Positions 1-6,522 of a stretch of 10,218 nt of DNA are shown one piece after another (position 1 is the stretch's first letter; every line of letters begins with the position of its first letter). Location of the stretch: contig SLJD01000130.1 of NCBI GenBank assembly GCA_007135295.1, positions 1 to 10,218 of the forward strand, in the 5' to 3' direction. The notes under the pieces are model-generated. The model worked only from the letters and a program-made list of their open reading frames with translations. It searched no databases and had not been told where the DNA came from. Origin of the DNA: Phycisphaerales bacterium. GTDB taxonomy: Bacteria > Planctomycetota > Phycisphaerae > Phycisphaerales > SM1A02. The translations under genes were made by a program, and so were the position numbers.

Positions 1-1
1 G

Positions 2-148
2 CCAGCGTATCGCGGACGTGAAGTCGATGCCAGCGTGATCGACTCTCCGCAGTCAGTGATCTATGACCAGGCTGAGAACCGGATGCACGCTCAGAATGCC
101 TTGCTCCTGCATCAGCTTGGCCACTGTCGTTCCCCTCGATCGTCCTGA
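2..148 (+). CDS. argF: Ornithine carbamoyltransferase, C-terminal end (partial)
   Basis: This is the last 48 codons of a gene entering from the left edge, in the frame starting at base 2 and ending at TGA 146-148. The translation begins PAYRGREV, which matches the end of the ornithine carbamoyltransferase signature HCLPAxRGxEV; the HCL part would lie just outside the window. It continues SVIYDQAENRMHAQNALL, the typical C-terminal helix of the family (DxAENRxHAQKALL). The enzyme makes citrulline from ornithine and carbamoyl phosphate, the step before ArgG, so the position directly upstream of argG fits. The tail after this helix (HCRSPRSS) is slightly longer than usual and may be neutral. Identity as an OTC rather than another transcarbamylase rests on this tail motif plus context. 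Confidence 0.9.
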   Translation, partial: PAYRGREVDASVIDSPQSVIYDQAENRMHAQNALLLHQLGHCRSPRSS

Positions 149-234
149 CCGGAAAGCCTGCCTTCTCGGAATGCAGTCGGAGGCGGATACGATTCCGGCT
201 TACCGAACTCACTGAAACACCATCATTATCTACG

Positions 235-240
235 AAGGAA
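235..240 (+). promoter_or_regulatory. Ribosome binding site of argG
   Basis: AAGGAA lies 5 bases before the ATG at 246 and supports that start. The 97-base gap between argF and argG shows no intrinsic terminator, so argG is probably co-transcribed with argF. Confidence 0.7.
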
Positions 241-245
241 ACCTC

Positions 246-1454
246 ATGCTCCGCAAGATCGTAGTGGCCTATTCCGGCGGCCTGGACACGTCCGCCATCA
301 TCCCCTGGCTTCGCGAGCAGTACGACTGCGAAGTCGTGGCGGTGGTCGGCGATGTTGGCCAGGAGGCCGGGGAACTTGAAGGGATTGAAGAAAAGGCCAG
401 GCAATCCGGTGCGACGGCATGTTATGTCAAAGATCTTCGAAAGCCGTTCCTGGAACAGTTCGTCTTTCCGGCGCTGGTTGCCGGTGCTGTCTACGAAAGG
501 CGATATTTGCTCGGTACGGCATTGGCGCGGCCGATTCTCGCTCAGGCGCAGGTGGAGGTCGCCGAGGAAGTCGGCGCTGACGCCGTTGCTCACGGTTGCA
601 CCGGCAAGGGCAACGATCAGGTGCGATTCGAGGGCGTGTACGCGGCCCTCGCCCCCCATCTCGATGTCATCGCCCCATGGCGCGAATGGTCGATGCAGTC
701 GCGCGAAGAATTGCTGGCCTACCTCGCCAGCCACAGCATCCCCACGACGTCGAGCGCAGAGAAAATCTACAGCCGCGATGCCAATCTCTGGCATATCTCG
801 CACGAAGGGGGCGCACTGGAGGATCCATGGAACGAGCCGCCGGAAGACGTCTGGATACGGACGGTCAGCCCCGACAATGCGCCCGCCCGGCACGAGGATG
901 TAACCATCGGGTTCGAGAATGGGCGGCCGACAACGCTCAATGGTCAGCCGCTGGAGCCGATTGAGCTTGTTGAGACACTGAACGACCTGGCAGGCCGGCA
1001 CGGCGTGGGTCGGGTGGACCTCGTGGAAAGCCGCCTCGTCGGCATGAAGTCACGTGGCTGCTACGAGACGCCGGGAGGAACGGTGCTGATGGAGGCCATG
1101 GATGCGCTCGCTGAAATCGTTCTTGATCGACCGGTCATGCAGTATCGCGAGCAGATCGCTCAGCAATACGCCCGTCTGCTGTACGACGGCCAATGGTTCA
1201 CGGCACTGCGTGAGATCATCAGCGCATCGATCGAAAACATGGCGGGCCGGATGAATGGGGACGTTGTGGTGCGTTTGCACCGTGGTCGCGCCATGGCAAC
1301 CAGACGTCGTTCGCCGCAGAGCCTCTACGCTGAGCAGTTCGCAACATTCGGTGCCGATGAAGTCTACGACCAGTCGCACGCTGAGGGCTTCATCCGGCTG
1401 CATTCCCTTCCGAGCCGAATCGCTGCTATGCTGGAGCAGCCGTCATGTCCATGA
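246..1454 (+). CDS. argG: Argininosuccinate synthase
   Basis: The 402-residue product joins citrulline and aspartate using ATP to give argininosuccinate, the penultimate step of arginine synthesis, in the cytoplasm. The length is normal for the family. Visible signatures are the N-type ATP pyrophosphatase P-loop SGGLDTS (residues 10-16), GCTGKGNDQVRFE (117-129), the substrate-binding YSRDANLWHISHEGG (175-189) and the ESRLVGMKSRGCYETPGG region (about 261-278). No key residue appears lost. The start is supported by AAGGAA five bases upstream and by the fit to family N-termini (KIVVAYSGGLDTS). The stop overlaps the next gene by 10 bases. The order argF-argG-argH is a common arginine cluster arrangement. 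Confidence 0.98.
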   Translation: MLRKIVVAYSGGLDTSAIIPWLREQYDCEVVAVVGDVGQEAGELEGIEEKARQSGATACYVKDLRKPFLEQFVFPALVAGAVYERRYLLGTALARPILAQAQVEVAEEVGADAVAHGCTGKGNDQVRFEGVYAALAPHLDVIAPWREWSMQSREELLAYLASHSIPTTSSAEKIYSRDANLWHISHEGGALEDPWNEPPEDVWIRTVSPDNAPARHEDVTIGFENGRPTTLNGQPLEPIELVETLNDLAGRHGVGRVDLVESRLVGMKSRGCYETPGGTVLMEAMDALAEIVLDRPVMQYREQIAQQYARLLYDGQWFTALREIISASIENMAGRMNGDVVVRLHRGRAMATRRRSPQSLYAEQFATFGADEVYDQSHAEGFIRLHSLPSRIAAMLEQPSCP

Positions 1455-3343
1455 AACTCTGGGTTGGCCGAACGGATGGGAAGACCGATGACTTGTTCTC
1501 CGCCATCAATGATTCGCTGCCGGTTGATGTTCGCCTGATCAGTGAAGACATCGCGGGTTCGATCGCGTGGGCGCAGGCACTGGCTCGTGCGGAAATCCTG
1601 ACGCGTGACGAGGCCGATGCGATTGAATCGGCGCTGCGTGTGATCGAGAAGGAAGCCTTGGAAGACCCCGAGGCAGTGGTCGAATCCGGAGCCGAGGACA
1701 TCCACACCTGGGTGGAATCCGCATTGACCGAACGAATCGGCGACCTTGGGAAAAAACTGCACACCGGCCGAAGTCGAAATGATCAGGTAGCGACCGATCT
1801 TCGGCTGTGGGTGATTCGTGCAGTGGACGAACGGCTTGCTGAACTGCGGTCAGTAGTGGATGCTCTGCTGGAACTGGCCCGTCGGGAACTCGGTACCGTT
1901 CTGCCCGGATATACACACCTGCAACGGGCCCAGCCGGTGCTTTTCTCTCACTGGTGCATGGCCTATCACGAGATGCTCGGCCGTGATCGAGGCCGGTTGA
2001 TCGACGCCCGCGCGCGCACGGCTCGCTGTCCGCTTGGAGTTGGTGCGCTGTCGGGAACGGCTTATCCGATCGACCGTCAGAAAATCGCTGAAGACCTCGG
2101 CTTCATCGGTCCATCGGCAAACAGTCTCGATGCGGTCTCCGACCGGGATTTCGTCGTCGAAACGCTGGCCGCGATCTCGTTGAGCATGGTGCATCTCAGT
2201 CGCATGGCTGAAGACCTGATCTTCTACGCATCAGCCGAAGCAGGCTATGTGGAATTCGATGACACCGTCACAAGCGGTTCGTCGATGATGCCTCAGAAGA
2301 AAAACCCCGATGCCATGGAACTGGTTCGTGGTAAGACGGGTGGGGCGATCGGCACGCTGGTGTCGATGCTGACGACACTGAAGGGCTTGCCTCTTGCGTA
2401 CAACAAGGACCTGCAGGAAGACAAGGCCGCCATCTTTCGCGCGATGGATGACTACGCGATGTCGCTCCGCATTACAAGCCGGATCCTGCAGGGCCTTCAG
2501 GTGAATCACGAGCGCACCCGTGAAGCCGCCCGGGAGAATCATTCGAACGCGACGGAGCTTGCCGACCTGCTCGTACGACATGGCGTACCGTTTCGCGATG
2601 CGCACGCCATGTGCGGCCGCCTTGTTCGGCAGGCTATTGAGAAAGGGGCAACGTTGGAGGATCTCTCGATCGAACAGATTCGTCAGATTGCGCCGGAGGC
2701 CCCAAACGATGTTCAAGCTCATCTCACCATTGATGCAGCACTGCAACGTCGATCCTCATTTGGCGGGACGTCATTGGAGCAGGTGAAGGCGGCAATCAGT
2801 TCTGCGCAATCATCGATGCAGAAGCATTCTGACGATCCGCCCGTGGCATCTAATGAACTCGCTGCCGTCACCATCGAACCCGCCCATATGGGGCACGTCG
2901 ATGATATCGCCCGGCTCGTCGACTACTGGGCCGTTCAAGGCGAGAACCTGCCGCGCCGCCGTGAGTCGATCATCGCATCGATTGCGGAGTTCGCTGTCGC
3001 CCGGCAGAGCGGTGAAGTCATCGGATGTGGCAGTCTGCTCATCTATGAAAGCACGCTGGCAGAGATCCGGTCACTCGGCGTTGATCCGAATCGACAGGGC
3101 GCCGGCGCGGGCAAGGCGCTCGTCGAATATCTGCTCGAACGGGCCGCCCGACTCCATGTGCCGCAGGTGTTTGTTCTGACGAGGGCGCCGAAGTTCTTTG
3201 AACGCTGCGGTTTCCACACCGTTGACATCAGCACGTTGCCGGAGAAGGTCTTCAAAGATTGTTCGATCTGCCCGAAACAGTACTGTTGCGACGAGATCGC
3301 CATGGTCTGTGACATTACCCCGGCTGATAGTGATTCAACATGA
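1445..3343 (+). CDS. argH: Argininosuccinate lyase fused to N-acetylglutamate synthase, ArgH(A)
   Basis: The product has 632 residues, against about 460 for ordinary ArgH. Residues 1-455 are a full argininosuccinate lyase (argininosuccinate to arginine plus fumarate), with HTGRSRNDQVATD (106-118), GYTHLQRAQP (155-164) and the fumarase/ASL signature GSSMMPQKKNPD (278-289). After a short polar linker (about 455-472), residues 473-625 form a GNAT acetyltransferase domain with the acetyl-CoA loop RQGAGAG (550-556). This domain ends in a cysteine-rich KDCSICPKQYCCDE stretch (604-617) that I recall as typical of short N-acetylglutamate synthases lacking the amino-acid-kinase domain. The fusion resembles ArgH(A) known from Moritella and Vibrio. 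GGAG at 1433-1436 favours the ATG at 1445; the second ATG at 1451 would give MKLWVGR, closer to usual ArgH starts, and a 4-base ATGA overlap with argG. NAGS activity is inferred from sequence and context. Confidence 0.95.
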   Translation: MSMKLWVGRTDGKTDDLFSAINDSLPVDVRLISEDIAGSIAWAQALARAEILTRDEADAIESALRVIEKEALEDPEAVVESGAEDIHTWVESALTERIGDLGKKLHTGRSRNDQVATDLRLWVIRAVDERLAELRSVVDALLELARRELGTVLPGYTHLQRAQPVLFSHWCMAYHEMLGRDRGRLIDARARTARCPLGVGALSGTAYPIDRQKIAEDLGFIGPSANSLDAVSDRDFVVETLAAISLSMVHLSRMAEDLIFYASAEAGYVEFDDTVTSGSSMMPQKKNPDAMELVRGKTGGAIGTLVSMLTTLKGLPLAYNKDLQEDKAAIFRAMDDYAMSLRITSRILQGLQVNHERTREAARENHSNATELADLLVRHGVPFRDAHAMCGRLVRQAIEKGATLEDLSIEQIRQIAPEAPNDVQAHLTIDAALQRRSSFGGTSLEQVKAAISSAQSSMQKHSDDPPVASNELAAVTIEPAHMGHVDDIARLVDYWAVQGENLPRRRESIIASIAEFAVARQSGEVIGCGSLLIYESTLAEIRSLGVDPNRQGAGAGKALVEYLLERAARLHVPQVFVLTRAPKFFERCGFHTVDISTLPEKVFKDCSICPKQYCCDEIAMVCDITPADSDST

Positions 3344-4575
3344 ACGCCTCGAAATTCCACGTTTCAGCATCAGACCGTGATGGTCGTTCGGTCCATGGCG
3401 CAACGATCGATTGTCCGGCGGGGTTCTGCGCATCAGGCCTGGCAAGCGGCATTAAGCCGAGCGGTGCTGAAGACCTCGCGTTGATTCACTGCCCCGGTGG
3501 GGCCACTGCCGCCGGCGTGTTCACAAAGAATCTCGTCTGCGCCGCACCGGTGATGCTCTGCCGGGAAGCATTGCGCCGAAGCGGGGGGCATGCTCGGGCA
3601 CTGGTCATAAACTCCGGGTGTGCCAACGCCGCCACCGGGAACGAAGGCCGGCGGCGGGCGCAGGAAGTCGTTGACACGTTTGCCAAGCGCCTGGGTTGCC
3701 CACCTGATGAGATCCTGACGAACTCGACTGGTGTCATCGGCGAGTTGCTGCCGGCGGACTGTATCGTTCAGGCCTCAGGTCAATTGATTGAGAAATGCCG
3801 GCCGTCCGGGCTCGCGGATGCCTCCCGTGCAATTCTGACCACCGACACGGTGACAAAGGTTGCGGAACGGACGATCGAGACGGCCAATCGATCATGCCGG
3901 GTCGTCGGCGTCGCGAAGGGCTCGGGCATGATTCATCCGAACATGGCGACGATGATCGCAGCCGTGATGACCGATGCCGAGATTGATCCAGCCGGCCTCC
4001 AGGCCATGCTCCACCATTGTGTTGACCGGAGCTTTCACCGGATCAGCGTTGATGGAGATACGTCGACGAATGACGCTGTATATGCCTTGGCTTCCGGACT
4101 GGCCGGAACGGTCGAGGCGAGCCCGGTCGAGCAGGCCATGCTTGAGGTCTGCCGGGATCTGGCCCGTATGATCGTTCGGGATGGCGAAGGAGCAAGCAGC
4201 GTTATTCATGTAACTGTATCCGGCGCGCCAAGTCAGGCCGAGGCGTTTCAGGTCGCCCGAACGGTTGGCAGTTCCATGCTCGTCCGCACGATGGTCGCGG
4301 GCGGTGATCCGAACTGGGGGCGCGTCCTTGCTGCTGCGGGGCGAAGCGGTGTGATGTTCGATCCGGAGGCAGTTACGCTTGAGATCAACGGCTTTCCGGT
4401 GTATGTCGACGGCACTCCCGCCCGAATTGACCGAACCCGGCTCTGTGAGACGTTTGAAGCAGAGGACGACGTGTCCATTCACCTCGATCTCAAAGCCGGG
4501 GAGGCAAAGGATGAATACATGACCTGCGACCTCACCGAGCAGTACATCCGGATCAATGCGGATTACACCTCGTAA
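3340..4575 (+). CDS. argJ: Glutamate N-acetyltransferase (ornithine acetyltransferase)
   Basis: The 411-residue product moves the acetyl group from N-acetylornithine to glutamate, closing the cyclic arginine pathway; some members also use acetyl-CoA. Family features are PAGFCASGLASGIKPSG (26-42), ALVINSGCANAATG (87-100), TNSTGVIG (127-134) and the autoproteolysis site KGSGMIHPNMATM (193-205). The predicted nucleophile is Thr204, codon 3949-3951, with cleavage between Ala203 and Thr204 to give alpha and beta chains. VDGDTSTND follows in the beta chain. Length is typical. The ATG overlaps the argH(A) stop as ATGA, and I see no Shine-Dalgarno, so translation is probably coupled. With the ArgA domain next door, ArgJ may only need to recycle acetyl groups, but mono- versus bifunctionality cannot be read from sequence alone. 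Confidence 0.97.
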   Translation: MNASKFHVSASDRDGRSVHGATIDCPAGFCASGLASGIKPSGAEDLALIHCPGGATAAGVFTKNLVCAAPVMLCREALRRSGGHARALVINSGCANAATGNEGRRRAQEVVDTFAKRLGCPPDEILTNSTGVIGELLPADCIVQASGQLIEKCRPSGLADASRAILTTDTVTKVAERTIETANRSCRVVGVAKGSGMIHPNMATMIAAVMTDAEIDPAGLQAMLHHCVDRSFHRISVDGDTSTNDAVYALASGLAGTVEASPVEQAMLEVCRDLARMIVRDGEGASSVIHVTVSGAPSQAEAFQVARTVGSSMLVRTMVAGGDPNWGRVLAAAGRSGVMFDPEAVTLEINGFPVYVDGTPARIDRTRLCETFEAEDDVSIHLDLKAGEAKDEYMTCDLTEQYIRINADYTS

Positions 4576-4583
4576 TAAACAGA

Positions 4584-4784
4584 TCATCCAACGCTGGCTG
4601 CGAATTCATCGATTTCGCGCTCGGCCTCTTCTTTCGACTTGCCATACGCGTCCTGAATTTTGCCGACCAGTTGCTCGCGCTTGCCGTCAACGGCCTGCAG
4701 ATCGTCGTCGGTTAATTTGCCCCATCGTTCTCGGGCCTTGCCCTGATACTGCTTCCAGTTGCCTTTGATTTGGTCCCAGTTCAT
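4584..4784 (-). CDS. CsbD-family small stress-related protein
   Basis: The 66-residue, highly charged product opens MNWDQIKGNWKQ and continues KARERWGKLTDDDL, the hallmark of the CsbD/YjbJ family. GKREQLVGKIQDAYGKSKEEAE follows, completing the usual single CsbD domain. Members are abundant small cytoplasmic proteins linked to general stress responses; their molecular activity is unknown. The start is well supported by GGGGAGA (minus strand, 4791-4797) six bases before the ATG. The gene converges on argJ with only eight bases between stops, and I see no clear terminator there. It is probably a single-gene unit driven from the spacer to its right. Confidence 0.93.
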   Translation of the reverse strand: MNWDQIKGNWKQYQGKARERWGKLTDDDLQAVDGKREQLVGKIQDAYGKSKEEAEREIDEFAASVG

Positions 4785-4819
4785 CGGTTATCTCCCCGCC
4801 TGAACGGCTACAAATGAAT

Positions 4820-4835
4820 CGTCGCTCGAGCGACG
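4820..4835. repeat. 16-base perfect palindrome in divergent spacer
   Basis: CGTCGCTCGAGCGACG reads identically on both strands. It lies 36 bases upstream of the csbD start and about 225 bases upstream of the peptidase gene. Its position fits an operator for a dimeric regulator of csbD, but no regulator is named by the sequence. A smaller inverted repeat, GGCGC-CGGA-GCGCC, follows at 4840-4853. Confidence 0.5.
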
Positions 4836-4985
4836 TCCGGGCGCCGGAGCGCCTGATGACGTCGGAATTCACTGGGATTACGTCTTCCTGGCCGGATTCG
4901 GATTCCTCACGGCAAGCGAATTGCGGCGATTGTCATGACGACGCCGAAGTTGCGGCCGTGGATTCGCGTCGCAGCCACCCGTACA

Positions 4986-5029
4986 TCAACCGGTTGACTG
5001 ATCTGAACCGGTCGGTGAGGATCTCACCG
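4986..5029. repeat. Inverted repeats upstream of the M28 peptidase gene
   Basis: Two symmetric elements sit 33-76 bases before the ATG at 5062. The first is the 12-base palindrome TCAACCGGTTGA (4986-4997). The second is a hairpin with a 7-base-pair stem and 3-base loop, CGGTGAG-GAT-CTCACCG (5013-5029). No T-run follows, so it is not an intrinsic terminator. They could be an operator or a 5' leader structure of the peptidase mRNA. The rest of the spacer 4785-5061 holds no gene that I can support. Confidence 0.45.
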
Positions 5030-5061
5030 GATCCGCTGAATCTCACACAAGGACGCCAGCT

Positions 5062-6510
5062 ATGAGGATGCCCTGTTTCTCGACCATGTACCGAATCATT
5101 ACGTCCCAGGTCGCATGGCGGCAGTCGACGATCAACTCCCCGCTGATCCTCATGGCCGCACTGCTGATCACAGTTGAGGTTGCCGCAACTGATTGGGGAG
5201 AGCTGTCTGCGGCGGAGCGTGCCGAGTTGCAGCAGCGGTTCGGCGTTGAAGAAGCGGAACTCGACACGATTCTGGCAATTCTCGATGAGGGCATGCATCA
5301 CAATCAACTCATGAGTCATCTGACCTACCTCTGCGAGGAAATAGGTCCGAGACTGACTGGCTCCACCCGCTTGGAGCAGGCCAATCTGTGGGCGGCCGAT
5401 CTGTTCGAATCGTTCGGGTTGGAGAACGTTCACCAGCACGAGTGGGGGACGATCCCGGTCGGCTTTGACCGCGGGCCGAGCGCGGGCCGAATGCTCGAAC
5501 CGGTGGAACGCGAGTTCGAGTTCACCGCCCGCGCGTGGTCAGCGGGAACCGACGGGCCGGTCCGCGGGCCGGTATATCGGGAGCCGCTGACGGAAGAAGA
5601 GTTTGAGGCGGTACAGGATGACTTGGCGGGCGCATGGATCCTGCGACCCGCGGTTGGTGTTTCTCGGCGGGGTGTCGTGCGTGGTGTTGATCCAGCCGGC
5701 GAATATCTTGCCGAGTTGCGCGAGGCCGGGATCGCCGGGCTGATAACGACGTCACGCGATAATCTCGTCCGAACAGGCCGCACCGCCAACTGGAGGGATC
5801 TGTCATTCGATGACCTGCCGGATGACGTCACCGTCACGGTCCGTCGTTCGGACTATGACGCAATCAACAGCCGGCTGTTTGACGGGCAGGACGTCGTTGT
5901 GGAATTCGATCTCGATCACACATTCCGTAAAGGGCCCACCATCGAAGCGGCGCGGATTCTCGCTCAAGTCGACGTCGAGCCGAAGCGGACGATCCGGTTC
6001 ATTCTGTGGACCGGGGAGGAGCAGGGCCTGCTTGGCTCCAGGGCGTATGTCGAAAAACTCAGCGAGGAAGAGCGGGCGAACATTTCCGCGGTGTTCGTCG
6101 ACGACAGCGGGACGAATCGCCAGGCGCGATTGACCTGCATTGAACCGATGGTACCTATCCTCGAGCGGGCGATTGAGCCGGTGAATTACGCCTTCCCGGA
6201 CATGCAAATCTCACTCCGGGTACGAGAGGAGATGCCCACACGTGGCGCGAGCGATCACGCTCCCTTCAACCGCGTCGGCGTGCCGGGCTTTTTCTGGGGC
6301 AAACAGGGCCGCGCCGATTACCGCTACGCATGGCATACACAGAACGACCGGCTTGATCAGGCGATTCCCGAGTACCTTGTGCAGAGCTCAACCGCCTCCG
6401 CCATTGTCGCTTACTTTATCGCCAACGAAGAGACGCTCCTGCCCCGCGGCGCGAGTGAGCAGGTTGAAGGCGATGAAGAAGTTGCCGAGGCCGTTGAGGT
6501 CAGCGGCTGA
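5062..6510 (+). CDS. Exported M28-family metallopeptidase, lacking part of its zinc-binding core
   Basis: The 482-residue product carries an N-terminal hydrophobic export segment (about residues 27-42), an N-terminal M28-type region and a PA-like inserted domain (about 160-260). The peptidase part then shows RTIRFILWTGEEQGLLGSRA (309-328), VFVDDSGTN (344-352), GASDHAPF (395-402), VPGFFW and WHTQNDRLDQAIPEY (424-438). These give the catalytic Glu319, the metal ligand Glu320, an Asp (347 or 348) and the C-terminal His425. The section that should precede them, with GGHxDS and the bridging Asp of a DDGxG motif, is missing: HTFRKGPT (residues 286-293) runs straight into IEAARIL (294-300). Family relatives have roughly 45-50 residues between these blocks. 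The frame is intact, so this is not a simple frameshift. AAGGA at 5049-5053 supports the ATG at 5062. Active relatives are aminopeptidases or carboxypeptidases; this one may be inactive. Confidence 0.88.
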   Translation: MRMPCFSTMYRIITSQVAWRQSTINSPLILMAALLITVEVAATDWGELSAAERAELQQRFGVEEAELDTILAILDEGMHHNQLMSHLTYLCEEIGPRLTGSTRLEQANLWAADLFESFGLENVHQHEWGTIPVGFDRGPSAGRMLEPVEREFEFTARAWSAGTDGPVRGPVYREPLTEEEFEAVQDDLAGAWILRPAVGVSRRGVVRGVDPAGEYLAELREAGIAGLITTSRDNLVRTGRTANWRDLSFDDLPDDVTVTVRRSDYDAINSRLFDGQDVVVEFDLDHTFRKGPTIEAARILAQVDVEPKRTIRFILWTGEEQGLLGSRAYVEKLSEEERANISAVFVDDSGTNRQARLTCIEPMVPILERAIEPVNYAFPDMQISLRVREEMPTRGASDHAPFNRVGVPGFFWGKQGRADYRYAWHTQNDRLDQAIPEYLVQSSTASAIVAYFIANEETLLPRGASEQVEGDEEVAEAVEVSG

Positions 6511-6522
6511 CAATAACAGGCA

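Noticed and set aside
149..198. CCGGAA ... TTCCGG inverted repeat in the argF-argG gap
   Set aside because: Six bases of pairing across a 38-base loop is expected by chance in GC-rich DNA, and no T-run follows.
200..229. Possible promoter before argG (TTACCG, 18 bases, CATTAT)
   Set aside because: Only three of six and four of six consensus matches, with 18-base spacing. argG is more simply explained as part of the argF transcript.
2231..2746. 171-codon minus-strand open frame opposite argH(A)
   Set aside because: It lies wholly within the lyase domain, and its translation shows no domain.
3892..4587. 231-codon minus-strand open frame opposite argJ
   Set aside because: argJ is certain on the plus strand with full family motifs. 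The antisense product has no recognisable domain and is a shadow of high-GC codon use.
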